Positions 17,824 to 26,183 of a stretch of 64,000 bases of DNA are shown here, piece by piece. The DNA is from an uncultured Collinsella sp. (GTDB lineage Bacteria; Actinomycetota; Coriobacteriia; Coriobacteriales; Coriobacteriaceae). Position 1 is the stretch's first letter, and each line of letters begins with the position of its first letter. The position numbers were made by a program, and so were the translations under genes. The notes beneath the pieces are model-generated. The model worked only from the letters and a program-made list of their open reading frames with translations. It searched no databases and was not told where the DNA came from. Location: assembly GCA_900541135.1 (NCBI GenBank), contig UQIG01000004.1, forward strand, positions 1 to 64,000, given 5' to 3'.

Positions 17824-18693
17824 TTATTGAGCAATAGCGTAAAGGTCAAACCCGCCCTGCGGCGTGCTATCGACCGTGTCGGGCGCCTGTGAATTAAAAC
17901 TCACCGGGACCATGCGCTTTGAGGCGCGGTAACGCGTGCCGTCGGTGGCGACGGGTGGCTCATCGACCGTGAGCTCGTAGTCGCCGGGCTTGAGCTCTAT
18001 GCCGTCACCTTCGGAATTAACGTATTGGTACTCGTCGATTGCTTGTCCCCTGAGCGTGCGGCCCACGATATGGACGAGCATTTGGCTGTCGCCGCGCGCG
18101 GTATCCCACGTCGCGCCGTCCTTAACCTCGACCGACACATGCACCGAGCGCGTGCGGCTGAGCGATTGCTCGACAGACATCTCGACCTTGGCGGCGTCTT
18201 TTCGCTGCTGCTCGACATGGCTCCAGACGTTTCCAATTACCGAGCATGCGATAACGCCGGCCATGAAGGCGATAAGGATGGGGCCGAGCGGAGAGCGACG
18301 TCCTGCATCTTCCTCGCGAGACAGATTGGGGCGTCGTGTGGGCGCGGGCGCCTGAGCGCCCTGCGAGGGCACGTCGAGAATACTGAAGGATGCCGTGCTG
18401 TCGGGGTCGATGGTGTGACGCGGCTGCGGGGTCTTTGCCGGCGAGATTGACATGTCAGCTGGCTCGCCGAGCGTGGCCGTAGCGTCGGCCTTGGCCTCGT
18501 CTGCCTCGGCTTGGGCCCAAGATTGTTCGAAGGTCAGGGGCTCGACGGGGTCGAGGGCGGCGTCCGAGTCGGCGGCGACGTCGTTGCCGGTCTCGTCCTC
18601 GTCGCTCGACACGTCACGCGACGTGGGCTCGTCCCACTCCTCGTCCGGAGCCTCACCCTCGCTATACCACCATTCAAAGTTATCGATATCCAT
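17824..18693 (-). CDS. Hypothetical single-pass membrane protein with acidic cytoplasmic head
   Basis: I do not recognise this family. The 289-residue product has a strongly acidic, low-complexity N-terminal region (residues 1-130) and one membrane helix (about 136-157). The C-terminal part (about 175-289) is predicted to be outside and beta-rich. It contains VHVSVEVKDGATWDTARGD and ELKPGDYELTVDEPP, which look like an immunoglobulin-like or FxLD-type fold. A short AAGGGG lies upstream of the ATG at 18693. The stop is about 80 nt before the start of the epimerase gene. Confidence 0.7.
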   Translation of the reverse strand: MDIDNFEWWYSEGEAPDEEWDEPTSRDVSSDEDETGNDVAADSDAALDPVEPLTFEQSWAQAEADEAKADATATLGEPADMSISPAKTPQPRHTIDPDSTASFSILDVPSQGAQAPAPTRRPNLSREEDAGRRSPLGPILIAFMAGVIACSVIGNVWSHVEQQRKDAAKVEMSVEQSLSRTRSVHVSVEVKDGATWDTARGDSQMLVHIVGRTLRGQAIDEYQYVNSEGDGIELKPGDYELTVDEPPVATDGTRYRASKRMVPVSFNSQAPDTVDSTPQGGFDLYAIAQ

Positions 18694-18778
18694 ACGGGGC
18701 GCCCCTTAGGCCTCGCAAATAAACACTCGCTAGTCTTATACCCCCAGACGGCACGGCAGCTCGCCGGCACAGATAGGA

Positions 18779-18843
18779 AAACCATCACAACATTCGACGG
18801 TTTTCCTCGTTTTCGAGATTTTCATCGAATGTTGTGACGGTTT
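18779..18843. repeat. Imperfect palindrome with 21-nt arms
   Basis: Arms AACCATCACAACATTCGACG and CATCGAATGTTGTGACGGTT are inverted copies around a 24-nt spacer. They lie in the divergent region between the membrane-protein gene and the MFS gene. It could be an operator or a decayed repeat. Confidence 0.6.
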
Positions 18844-18862
18844 AGGCGGCAGCCACGCCGCG

Positions 18863-18895
18863 AATGTGACAAGGGGACTGTCCCTTTGTCACATT
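18863..18895. repeat. 33-bp REP palindrome
   Basis: Member of the family AATGTGACAAAGGGAC-T-GTCCCTTTGTCACATT (arms shown separately). Located 43 nt before the MFS start codon. Confidence 0.85.
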
Positions 18896-18938
18896 CTGGT
18901 AGAGTTGCAGGGACTGAATCCAGCTCATATAGCGCAAC

Positions 18939-20195
18939 ATGGGAGCAACTGCCTTGACCACCGCAACTTCGTCCACAACAGCATCAACCGCTGCCGCGCT
19001 CTCCCCCGCGCGCACCAAGCTCTGCCTGGCGCTGCTCGTGCTGTTGGGATTCTCGCTCGGCTGCTCCGAGTTCGTGGTCATCGGCATCGAAAGTGACTTG
19101 GCGACGGAACTCGGCGTATCGCTTGCCACCGCAGGCCAACTTATTAGCGTGTTTGCGCTTGTCTACGCCATCGCGACGCCAGTGCTTGCGCTCAGCACGG
19201 GGCGCTTCCGTCGTTACCAACTGCTCGTGTGCTATAGCATCGTCTTTGTGCTCGGCAATCTGGTCATGGCGCTGGCACCCAACTTTCAAGTGCTGTTCGC
19301 CTCGCGCATCATCTTGGGCTCCGTCTCGGGCGCACTGCTCGCCGTGGGCGTGACGTATATCCCCGAGCTGCTGTCCCCGCAGCAGACCTCACTCGCCATC
19401 TCGGTGGTGTACGGCGCGTTTTCCGTGGCAATGGTCTTTGTCACTTCGATCGGCAAGTTTGTGGCCGACACGCTCGACTGGCACGTGGCCATGTACGGCA
19501 CACTAACCTTTGCCGTTCTGATCTGCGGAGCGCTCGTGGCGTTTATGCCGCGCGCTGGGCAAACCGACGAGCCCGCCACCTTTCGCGAGCAGGCGGGGCT
19601 GCTACGCGAGCCGAGCATCATCACCGGTATGCTCATCTTCTTGTTTGGCGTGGGGTCGGTCTATGTGTTCTACGGCTACGTGACGCCCTATCTGGAGCAG
19701 GTGTTGGGTATGGGCACGGTCGAAGCCAGCACCACGCTCATGGCCTACGGCGTGTTCTGCCTGGTTTCGAACATCCTGGGCGGATGGATTGACGCGCGCT
19801 TTGGCATGAAGGCACTGCTGGTTACGTTTGTGCTGCAGGCAGCGGCATTGTTTGGGCTGTTTGCCGTGGGCGCTGCCATGCCGCTCGCACTTGTCTTTGT
19901 CTTTAGCCTGGCGATGCTCATGTACCTGTTCTCGGTGTCGTGCATCACGCACTTTATGGACGTGGCACGCAGCCGCCATCCCAAGTCGATGGTACTCGCA
20001 AGTTCGGTTGAGCCCATGGCGTTTAACGTCGGCATTTCGTTTGGCACCGCAGTGGGCGGCGCCGTGGTAAGCAGCGTTGGCATTGCGTACGTGGGCGCAG
20101 TGGGCGCCGCGTTCTCGCTTGTGGCCTGGGCACTCACGCTGGTGACGATTAAGTTGGCTCGCTGGGAACGCAAGAGGGCGATGGCGCAGGCGTAG
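18939..20195 (+). CDS. MFS transporter, DHA1 (AraJ/YdhP-like)
   Basis: A 418-residue transporter with about 12 membrane helices. Motif A-like loop STGRFRRYQ follows helix 2, and the GSVSGALLAVG segment is typical of drug:H+ antiporter family 1. It probably exports small molecules such as drugs, sugars or arabinose polymers; the substrate is unknown. No clear Shine-Dalgarno sequence precedes the ATG at 18939, which is unusual among these genes. A later start is possible because the first 25 residues are Thr/Ala-rich. A phosphatase gene follows within 46 nt. Confidence 0.88.
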   Translation: MGATALTTATSSTTASTAAALSPARTKLCLALLVLLGFSLGCSEFVVIGIESDLATELGVSLATAGQLISVFALVYAIATPVLALSTGRFRRYQLLVCYSIVFVLGNLVMALAPNFQVLFASRIILGSVSGALLAVGVTYIPELLSPQQTSLAISVVYGAFSVAMVFVTSIGKFVADTLDWHVAMYGTLTFAVLICGALVAFMPRAGQTDEPATFREQAGLLREPSIITGMLIFLFGVGSVYVFYGYVTPYLEQVLGMGTVEASTTLMAYGVFCLVSNILGGWIDARFGMKALLVTFVLQAAALFGLFAVGAAMPLALVFVFSLAMLMYLFSVSCITHFMDVARSRHPKSMVLASSVEPMAFNVGISFGTAVGGAVVSSVGIAYVGAVGAAFSLVAWALTLVTIKLARWERKRAMAQA

Positions 20196-20240
20196 ATGCG
20201 ATACTCGAGCTCGATGATGGCGATCGAAAGGAAACCGCAT

Positions 20241-20690
20241 ATGCAACGTGTACTGTTTATCTGCTATGGAAACATCTGCCGCTCGACGATGGCTGAGTCG
20301 GTGTTTACCGAGCTGGTGCGGCGCGCCGGGCGCGCGGGCGAGTTTGTCATTGATTCCGCTGCGACCTCGACCGAGGAGATCGGCAACCCGCCACACCACG
20401 GTACCGTTGCCAAGCTGCGCGAAGTCGGGATTCCCGTCGTTGCGCACCGTGCCCGCCAGGTGCGTCGCGCGGAGTATGGCGACTGGGATCACATTGTCTA
20501 TATGGATGCTGAGAACGCGCGGGGCCTGCGTCGCATCTTTGGCGACGCAGGCCCCGACGGAAAGATTACGCGCTTGCTCGATTGGACCGAGTGTCCCGGC
20601 GACGTGGCCGATCCCTGGTACACCGGCAATTTCGATGCCACGTACCGCGACGTGCTCGCCGGTTGCACCGCTATGCTCGAGCAACTGTAG
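20241..20690 (+). CDS. Low molecular weight protein-tyrosine phosphatase
   Basis: This 149-residue enzyme has the P-loop CYGNICRS at residues 8-15 (CX5R, nucleophile Cys8) and the general-acid loop DPWYTG near residue 127. It should dephosphorylate tyrosine residues in the cytoplasm, often in capsule control, although no tyrosine-kinase gene is nearby. The ATG at 20241 has GAAAGGA upstream, whereas earlier in-frame ATGs do not. It probably shares a transcript with the MFS gene. Confidence 0.92.
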   Translation: MQRVLFICYGNICRSTMAESVFTELVRRAGRAGEFVIDSAATSTEEIGNPPHHGTVAKLREVGIPVVAHRARQVRRAEYGDWDHIVYMDAENARGLRRIFGDAGPDGKITRLLDWTECPGDVADPWYTGNFDATYRDVLAGCTAMLEQL

Positions 20691-20736
20691 GCGCTCGGGC
20701 GGCGCGGGCACACGGGCCACGCCATCGGCATAAAAC

Positions 20737-20800
20737 GAGCGTGGATTTTCTCCCACTTTGAGCGTTCGAGTGCGCTCTAAACGGGAGAAAATCCACGCTC
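20737..20800. terminator. Long hairpin, probable bidirectional terminator
   Basis: Arms GAGCGTGGATTTTCTCCC and GGGAGAAAATCCACGCTC form a 28-nt imperfect stem between convergent genes. A REP copy follows immediately. Confidence 0.6.
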
Positions 20801-20803
20801 ATG

Positions 20804-20835
20804 AATGTGGCAAAGGGACTGCCCCTTTGCCACAT
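20804..20835. repeat. 33-bp REP palindrome
   Basis: Variant with TGTGGC / GCCACA at the arm ends, a paired change that keeps the stem. Located just downstream of the ATPase stop codon. Confidence 0.85.
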
Positions 20836-20847
20836 CCGGAACTGGCC

Positions 20848-22209
20848 CTAGACCGGCTTGACCTCCAGCTTTATCCCCTCGACACAGGAGTCGCCCAAAA
20901 CATCCGAAAGGGCCCAGGTCGCATATAGCGGCAAATAGAGAACCGCTCCGTTGCGCTCAACGTTGCCTCTCGAGAAAACAATCCCGAGCCTTACGCCATA
21001 TTCAGCCGTATCAAGCACATGACCGAGCGCAGCGTGCGCGTGGTAATAGGAGCCCGATTTAACCTCGATCGGAACAGCCGTCCCATCCGGTCCATCGACC
21101 ACAAAGTCCACTTCACCGCGCTTTTTTGTCTGATAGTAGTAAAGCTGGCGATTTTGGGCAGCCAGCTGCTGGGCCACCACGTTTTCGTAAATGCCGCCCA
21201 GATTGGGCTCCTTGCTATCAAGATACGCCGCTTGGGCGACTCCAACGGGGTAGCGCGCCATCAACATGCCCGTATCCGATTGATATAGCTTGAACTGCGA
21301 TGGCCGTGCCGTCTTGAGCAGGGGCGATTTTGGCTCGGTTACGATATCGGCTTTGAGGGCAACGCCGGCATCGACAAGCCATACAAAATCTCGCTGATAC
21401 TTCTCGTAGTGAGCCTTGGGGTCAATGGAATTGAGCACGAAGCGCTTGTTTTCGCCCTCGAGCATAATAGGGAGCTGATCGTAGATGCTCTGCACCTGAA
21501 GGGCTCGCCCGCTTGCATACTTGGAGATATCCCGTCGGTACTGTTCGTTGAGCTCTGACTGCAGCTGACGAACAGAGGCAAGGTCGCCCCGCGTGTCAAG
21601 GAAACGCTGCACGACCTCTGGCATTCCGCCGACAACGGTATAGGTCCTGAAGTTTGCCATCATCGCGTCATGAATGTAACCAGGAATGGGCTTCTCGTTG
21701 ATGCACGCGTCGCGTATCGTTTGGCGAGCCCCTTCGCTCACCCCGATTGCCCAGCAAAACTCCTCAAAATCGAGCGGGAACATCCTAAGCTCGTGGACAT
21801 ACCCCACGGGATAGGACCTGACGCCCTTGAACTGGGTCCCGAGCATTGACCCCGAAAACGCCCAGCGGCACCTCCCGTCCTCAACAAGGAACTTTGCCAT
21901 CGTCATGATGTCGGGGGCCTCTTGGACCTCATCGATAAACACGAGCGTTTTGCCTGGCGCAATCGACTTTCCCGAAAGAAGCGTCACCCTGCTGATGAAA
22001 TCATCGGCATTCCGCGCCTCGAGAAGAGCATCTTTTGCCTGGCGGTTTTCCATGAGGTTAAGCTCGATGTAGGTTGCATGGTTGGCTTTGCCAAATGCGC
22101 GAATCGAATAGCTTTTGCCAATCTGGCGAGAACCCGTAATGAACAAGGCCTTTTGCTCGGAAGACTTCAGCCAACACTCCAGCTCTGCCGCTATTTTCCT
22201 GCGCAGCAT
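20848..22209 (-). CDS. AAA_14/DUF4143 family ATPase
   Basis: A 453-residue P-loop ATPase. Walker A is ITGSRQIGKS and Walker B is TLVFIDEVQ in the N-terminal AAA_14 domain. A C-terminal DUF4143 domain ends with GEVDFVVDG…PIEVKSG, which has the D…ExK pattern of PD-(D/E)XK nucleases. The biochemical role of this widespread family is unsettled; links to DNA processing or mobile elements have been suggested. The ATG at 22209 has GAGGGGAG upstream. Three near-identical motifs sit in its upstream region (22229-22320). Neighbours give no functional hint. Confidence 0.88.
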   Translation of the reverse strand: MLRRKIAAELECWLKSSEQKALFITGSRQIGKSYSIRAFGKANHATYIELNLMENRQAKDALLEARNADDFISRVTLLSGKSIAPGKTLVFIDEVQEAPDIMTMAKFLVEDGRCRWAFSGSMLGTQFKGVRSYPVGYVHELRMFPLDFEEFCWAIGVSEGARQTIRDACINEKPIPGYIHDAMMANFRTYTVVGGMPEVVQRFLDTRGDLASVRQLQSELNEQYRRDISKYASGRALQVQSIYDQLPIMLEGENKRFVLNSIDPKAHYEKYQRDFVWLVDAGVALKADIVTEPKSPLLKTARPSQFKLYQSDTGMLMARYPVGVAQAAYLDSKEPNLGGIYENVVAQQLAAQNRQLYYYQTKKRGEVDFVVDGPDGTAVPIEVKSGSYYHAHAALGHVLDTAEYGVRLGIVFSRGNVERNGAVLYLPLYATWALSDVLGDSCVEGIKLEVKPV

Positions 22210-22228
22210 AGGCTCTCCCCTCGGTGTC

Positions 22229-22320
22229 ATCGAATGAAATGCAAAGTTTTATATGTTTGATTATCGATGAAACGCAGAATTTTTAGAACCTAAAATCGGA
22301 TGAAATGCAGAGATTTGAGA
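22229..22320. promoter_or_regulatory. Three direct repeats upstream of the ATPase gene
   Basis: Three copies of a motif close to CGATGAAATGCAGA[GA]TTT begin near 22233, 22266 and 22301, spaced 33-35 bp. They lie in AT-rich DNA directly upstream of the ATPase start. The spacing is near three helical turns, so they are candidate protein-binding sites, perhaps for self-control. Confidence 0.5.
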
Positions 22321-22350
22321 TTATAAGCAAAAGAAGGGGCACCACCGGCG

Positions 22351-22383
22351 AATGTGGCAAAGGGGCTGTCCCTTTGCCACATT
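22351..22383. repeat. 33-bp REP palindrome
   Basis: GGC/GCC-arm variant of the REP, just downstream of the stop codon at 22392. Confidence 0.85.
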
Positions 22384-22391
22384 GCGCTCGA

Positions 22392-22721
22392 CTACTCGTC
22401 AACGATCTCGGCAAGCCAGACGTTCAGTGTATCGACTTCGGGGCAGCAGAACTTTGCCGTGCCGGGCTCGTTTCCAGGCACGGTCCCGCCATAGCGCAGG
22501 ATATCGATATAGGGAAAGCCCACATGGCAGGCCATGGCGCACATCTTGCCGCGGTCTCGGTCGAAGTCAAAAACGTCGCCCGGCTTGTGACCATGGTGAC
22601 AACGGCACGCACCCAGCTGGTCCACGCAGCTCACGCGGATACGCGGACGCTTGCCACGCGACGCGCCGAGCGGCTTGCTCTCGCCCGCAGGCCTGATGCC
22701 GCCCTCGCCGGCGTTACTCAT
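22392..22721 (-). CDS. TIGR04076-like small cysteine-rich protein
   Basis: This 109-residue protein matches what I know of the TIGR04076 family. It has a Cys in the first strand, a GHKPGDVFDFD segment, then GKMCAMACHVGFPYIDILRY and a late Cys pair. The function is unknown; the conserved Cys and His residues suggest metal or redox binding. Its ATG overlaps the TGA of the upstream kinase gene (ATGA), so the two genes are translationally coupled. Confidence 0.8.
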   Translation of the reverse strand: MSNAGEGGIRPAGESKPLGASRGKRPRIRVSCVDQLGACRCHHGHKPGDVFDFDRDRGKMCAMACHVGFPYIDILRYGGTVPGNEPGTAKFCCPEVDTLNVWLAEIVDE

Positions 22722-23538
22722 GGTCGATCACATCCAGGCAGGCCTCGATGGGAAGGCCGGCCGATTTGTCCTCTTGGTCGGCATTGCGTTCGATAAGCTC
22801 TGCCACCACGCGCATGGCATCGGACGTCGCGCGCTGCAGACTCCAACCGGCCATAACGCGGCCGACGAGCACCGCCGAGAACGTGTCGCCCGTGCCCGGG
22901 AAATAAACCGGAATGAGCTCAAAGGGAATCGTAAAGTACTCCCCCGCCACATGGTCGTAACCGATAACCGCGTTCGTGCCATTGACCACGGCGCTCGTAA
23001 TGACCACCGACTTGGCACCCAGCTCGCGCACGGCGTCCACAAGGGCGCGGGCCTCGTCGGGCGTGATTTGCTCGGCGATAGGCGTATCGGTGAGCAGGCA
23101 TGCCTCGGTATAGTTGGGCACCGCGTAGTCTGCGCACTCCAGCAGATGCCGCATAAGGCCAATCGTGGACTCGGGCACGCCCGCATAGAGCTTGCCGTTG
23201 TCGCCCATGATGGGGTCGACGAACACCTTGGTACCCTTTTGCGCGCGACGGTGGCAGAAGTCCGAAATGATGCGCGTCTCTTCCTCGGTCACGATAAAGC
23301 CGGTCGAAATGGCGTCGAACTCAAAGCCGAGCTCCTCCCAGATGGCGAGGCTTTGGCGCACGTACTCCGTGGTGTCGTGGATGTAGAACTTGGGATAGTT
23401 GAGCGTATCGGACACCAGCGCCGTCGGCAGATTGTGGATACGGTAACCCATGTGCGACAGCACCGGCAGCATGGCGGAAAGCGCGACCTTGCCGTAGCCG
23501 CACATATCGTTGATCAGCAGCAGCTGAGTATTCTTCAT
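22714..23538 (-). CDS. pdxY: Pyridoxal/pyridoxamine kinase
   Basis: A PfkB/ribokinase-superfamily vitamin B6 kinase, 274 residues. It phosphorylates pyridoxal (or a related substrate) in salvage of pyridoxal phosphate. Features are NDMCGYGKVAL near the N-terminus, which contacts the substrate, DPIMGDNGKLY, and the catalytic GTGDTFSAVL anion hole. The start at 23538 has AAGGGAG upstream. The gene overlaps the following small gene by 8 nt. Paralogues with hydroxymethylpyrimidine-kinase activity exist, so the exact substrate is not certain. Confidence 0.87.
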   Translation of the reverse strand: MKNTQLLLINDMCGYGKVALSAMLPVLSHMGYRIHNLPTALVSDTLNYPKFYIHDTTEYVRQSLAIWEELGFEFDAISTGFIVTEEETRIISDFCHRRAQKGTKVFVDPIMGDNGKLYAGVPESTIGLMRHLLECADYAVPNYTEACLLTDTPIAEQITPDEARALVDAVRELGAKSVVITSAVVNGTNAVIGYDHVAGEYFTIPFELIPVYFPGTGDTFSAVLVGRVMAGWSLQRATSDAMRVVAELIERNADQEDKSAGLPIEACLDVIDHE

Positions 23539-23667
23539 GAGGGTCTCCCTTGGTTCGGGCACGGCGCGGCAGCGCCACCGTGCGACTAAGTGTAGCGCAG
23601 GAGGCGTTGTGGGCGGTCGCCAGGGTCGCGAAGAGCGCATTGTTGCGGAAAGGTTTCGGAAATGGGG

Positions 23668-23769
23668 GGCATAGGCCTTGTGGCCATGCCCGACGATTGA
23701 ACGTCAGATTGTCGCTTAGGAACGCTTGCAGCGTCGAGCGGTTACGGCGTTTGGTAAAGCGCCGTAACT
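23668..23769. repeat. Diverged copy 3 of the structured intergenic repeat
   Basis: Shares AGATTGTCGCTTAGG, GCAGCGTCGAGC and a GTTACGGCGTTT…AAAGCGCCGTAAC hairpin with copies 1 and 2. The central stem is changed to GGGCATAGGCC / GGCCATGCCC. It lies between divergent genes, unlike the other two. Confidence 0.55.
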
Positions 23770-23785
23770 TAATAAGTTTGGTACC

Positions 23786-23814
23786 TTGACATTCATTTCT
23801 CATGCTCCTAGATT
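23786..23814 (+). promoter_or_regulatory. Consensus sigma-70-type promoter of the MarR-exporter operon
   Basis: TTGACA (23786-23791), a 17-bp spacer, then TAGATT (23809-23814). It is the best promoter match in the window and lies 56 nt before the marR start. Confidence 0.8.
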
Positions 23815-23846
23815 GGTTAGGCACAAAACAATTCCACTACCTAACT
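23815..23846. promoter_or_regulatory. Candidate MarR operator
   Basis: An inverted repeat GTTAGG – 18 nt – CCTAAC covers the expected transcription start just after the -10 box. A repressor bound here would block transcription. Autoregulation is typical of MarR genes that head exporter operons. Confidence 0.5.
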
Positions 23847-23869
23847 AAAGAAAGGAGCAACACTAATTC

Positions 23870-24376
23870 ATGTGCGATGAACCTCTTAACCTTTGTTCGC
23901 ACGAGCCCGGCGGCGACCCGTCACAGCCGGCGGATGCACCCGAAGCGGTTAGCTCAGAAGACAAGCTTGCCAAGCGCATCCTCAATGGCCTGGGCTTTTG
24001 CGGCCATTACATGCATTTTCATGGCGGAGGCGTGTCCGGCAAGGCGCCCATCATCTGCCTGCTGGCCAAGCAACCCGGCGGCGAGATGTCGCAGCAGGAA
24101 CTCGGCATGCACTTTGACCTCAAGCCGGGGTCGCTTTCCGAAATCCTGTCCAAGCTCGAGGTCAACGGCCTCATCGAGCGCAGCCGTAACCCCAAGGATC
24201 GACGACAACTCACCATTCGCTTGACCGAAACCGGCCGGGAAAACGCCCGCATCGACCAGGCGGCCCGCATCCGCTTTAGAGAGCGCGCCTTTAGCGCGCT
24301 CACTCACGACGAGCGCGAGCAGCTCGCCGAAATGCTCGAGAAAATCCGTGTAACCTGGGAGGAACTGGATGATTAA
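23870..24376 (+). CDS. MarR family transcriptional regulator
   Basis: A 168-residue winged-helix regulator. The helix-turn-helix and wing are seen in MSQQELGMHFDLKPGSLSEI and LIERSRNPKDRRQLTIRLTE, the latter with the Asp-Arg pair of the MarR wing. An extra, Pro-rich N-terminal 30 residues and a CGHYMHFHGGG segment could bind a ligand or metal. The 3' end overlaps the first exporter gene by 8 nt, so it probably represses its own operon and is released by an exported drug-like compound. Confidence 0.92.
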   Translation: MCDEPLNLCSHEPGGDPSQPADAPEAVSSEDKLAKRILNGLGFCGHYMHFHGGGVSGKAPIICLLAKQPGGEMSQQELGMHFDLKPGSLSEILSKLEVNGLIERSRNPKDRRQLTIRLTETGRENARIDQAARIRFRERAFSALTHDEREQLAEMLEKIRVTWEELDD

Positions 24377-26183
24377 AACCCTCATGGGCAGCATCCGCGA
24401 CTATATGAAAGTCGCTGTTGCCACGCCATTGCTCGTGCTTGGCGAGGTGCTCTGCGAGATGCTGATTCCATTTATCACCGCCAACCTGATCGACGCCATC
24501 AAAGACGGTGCCACCGTAGCCGAGATGCTTCCCACCGCGGGCTTTTTGGTGCTCATCGCGCTGACGTCGCTTGCTTTTGGCGCCGCTGCCGGCGTCACCT
24601 GCAGCCATGCGAGCTGCGGCTTCGCCAAGAACCTGCGTCACGACCTGTTCTACAAGATCCAGACGTTCAGCTTTGCCAACATCGATGAGTTCTCGAGCTC
24701 CTCGCTCGTCACGCGTCTGACCACTGACATCAACAACGTGCAGCAAGCCTTTATGATGATCATCCGTATCGCCGTGCGCGCGCCGCTGGTCTTGATCTTC
24801 GCCTTTACCATGGCATTTATCATGGGCGGCAGCGTCGCCATGGTCTACCTGGTCATCATTCCGCTGTTGGGCTTTGGGCTGTTCTTTATCATCTTTAAGG
24901 TGCGCCCCATCTTCTCGCGCGTGTTCCACAAGTACGACGCCCTTAACGAGTCCGTCGAGGAAAACGTCACCGGCATGCGCGTGGTCAAGAGCTATGTGCG
25001 CGAAGACTTTGAGAAGGAGAAGTTCGCGACCGCCGCGCGCGACGTCCAGATGGACTTCACCCGCGCCGAGAAGCTGCTCGCCTTTAACAACCCCATGATG
25101 AACATCTGCGTCAACGGCGCGTTTGTCGTCATCATCTACCTGGGCTCCAAGCTCATTATCACGAGCCAGGGCACGCTGTTCGACGTGGGCCAGCTCTCCT
25201 CGATCTTTACCTATGGCTTCCAGATCCTTATGAGCCTGATGCAGCTGTCGATGATCTTTGTCATGGTGACCATGGCCGACGAATCGGCACACCGCATTAC
25301 CGAGGTGCTAGCCGCCGAGCCCACGATCGCCGATCCCGCCGAGCCCGTGCTCGAGGTGGCCGACGGTTCCATCGACTTTGACCACGTGAGCTTTAAGTAT
25401 TCTGCGCATGCGAAGCGCCAGGCGCTCGACGATATCGACCTGCACATTAAGAGCGGCGAGACCATCGGCATCATCGGCGGTACCGGCTCGGCCAAGTCCA
25501 CGCTTGTAAACCTCATCGCCCGTCTGTACGACGCCACCGAAGGCACCGTGCGCGTGGGCGGCATGGACGTACGCGACTACGACCTGGACGCGCTGCGCCA
25601 CCAAGTGGCCATGGTGCTACAGAAAAACGTGCTGTTTAGCGGCACCATTGCCGAGAACCTGCGCTGGGGCGACCCGAACGCCACCGACGAGGAAGTCCGC
25701 GAGGCGGCACATCTGGCCTGCGCCGATGAGTTTGTCGATGGCTTCCCCAAGGGCTATGACACCTGGATCGAACAGGGCGGCTCCAACGTTTCCGGCGGCC
25801 AGAAGCAGCGCCTGTGCATTGCGCGTGCCCTGCTGCGTCGCCCCAAGATCTTGATCCTGGACGACTCCACCAGCGCCGTCGACACCAAGACCGACGCCAA
25901 GATCCGCGCAGGGTTGGCAAGCTATCTGCCTAACACGACCAAGCTCATCATCGCCCAGCGCATTAGCTCCGTGCAGGACGCAGACCGCATCATCGTCATG
26001 GAGGGCGGCCGTATCGCTCAGATCGGCAACCATGACGAGCTGCTCAAGACGAGCGAGATCTACCGCGAGACCTTTACCTCGCAAAACAAGATGTCTGCCG
26101 AGGGCGAAGGAGCCGTCGAGGCCGACACCGAGGCATCCGTAACGCAAGCTCAGACCCAGGAAGGAGGCGAGGCACATGAGTAA
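24369..26183 (+). CDS. Heterodimeric ABC exporter, subunit with degenerate ATP site
   Basis: A 604-residue type IV ABC exporter half (six membrane helices, then the nucleotide-binding domain) of the LmrCD/EfrAB/BmrCD kind. Walker A is GGTGSAKST, with Ala in place of the last Gly. The signature is VSGGQKQRLCIAR, and Walker B ends ILILDDSTS, with Asp where the catalytic Glu should be. This is the mark of the non-catalytic subunit of asymmetric exporters. The ATG overlaps marR and the end overlaps the next gene (ATGAGTAA). Likely substrates are drugs or other amphipathic molecules. Confidence 0.93.
   Translation: MIKTLMGSIRDYMKVAVATPLLVLGEVLCEMLIPFITANLIDAIKDGATVAEMLPTAGFLVLIALTSLAFGAAAGVTCSHASCGFAKNLRHDLFYKIQTFSFANIDEFSSSSLVTRLTTDINNVQQAFMMIIRIAVRAPLVLIFAFTMAFIMGGSVAMVYLVIIPLLGFGLFFIIFKVRPIFSRVFHKYDALNESVEENVTGMRVVKSYVREDFEKEKFATAARDVQMDFTRAEKLLAFNNPMMNICVNGAFVVIIYLGSKLIITSQGTLFDVGQLSSIFTYGFQILMSLMQLSMIFVMVTMADESAHRITEVLAAEPTIADPAEPVLEVADGSIDFDHVSFKYSAHAKRQALDDIDLHIKSGETIGIIGGTGSAKSTLVNLIARLYDATEGTVRVGGMDVRDYDLDALRHQVAMVLQKNVLFSGTIAENLRWGDPNATDEEVREAAHLACADEFVDGFPKGYDTWIEQGGSNVSGGQKQRLCIARALLRRPKILILDDSTSAVDTKTDAKIRAGLASYLPNTTKLIIAQRISSVQDADRIIVMEGGRIAQIGNHDELLKTSEIYRETFTSQNKMSAEGEGAVEADTEASVTQAQTQEGGEAHE

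Noticed and set aside
20848..22320. A new defence system around the AAA/DUF4143 ATPase
   Set aside because: The ATPase stands alone, with a REP behind it and ordinary metabolic genes around; no effector, nuclease partner or phage genes are visible.
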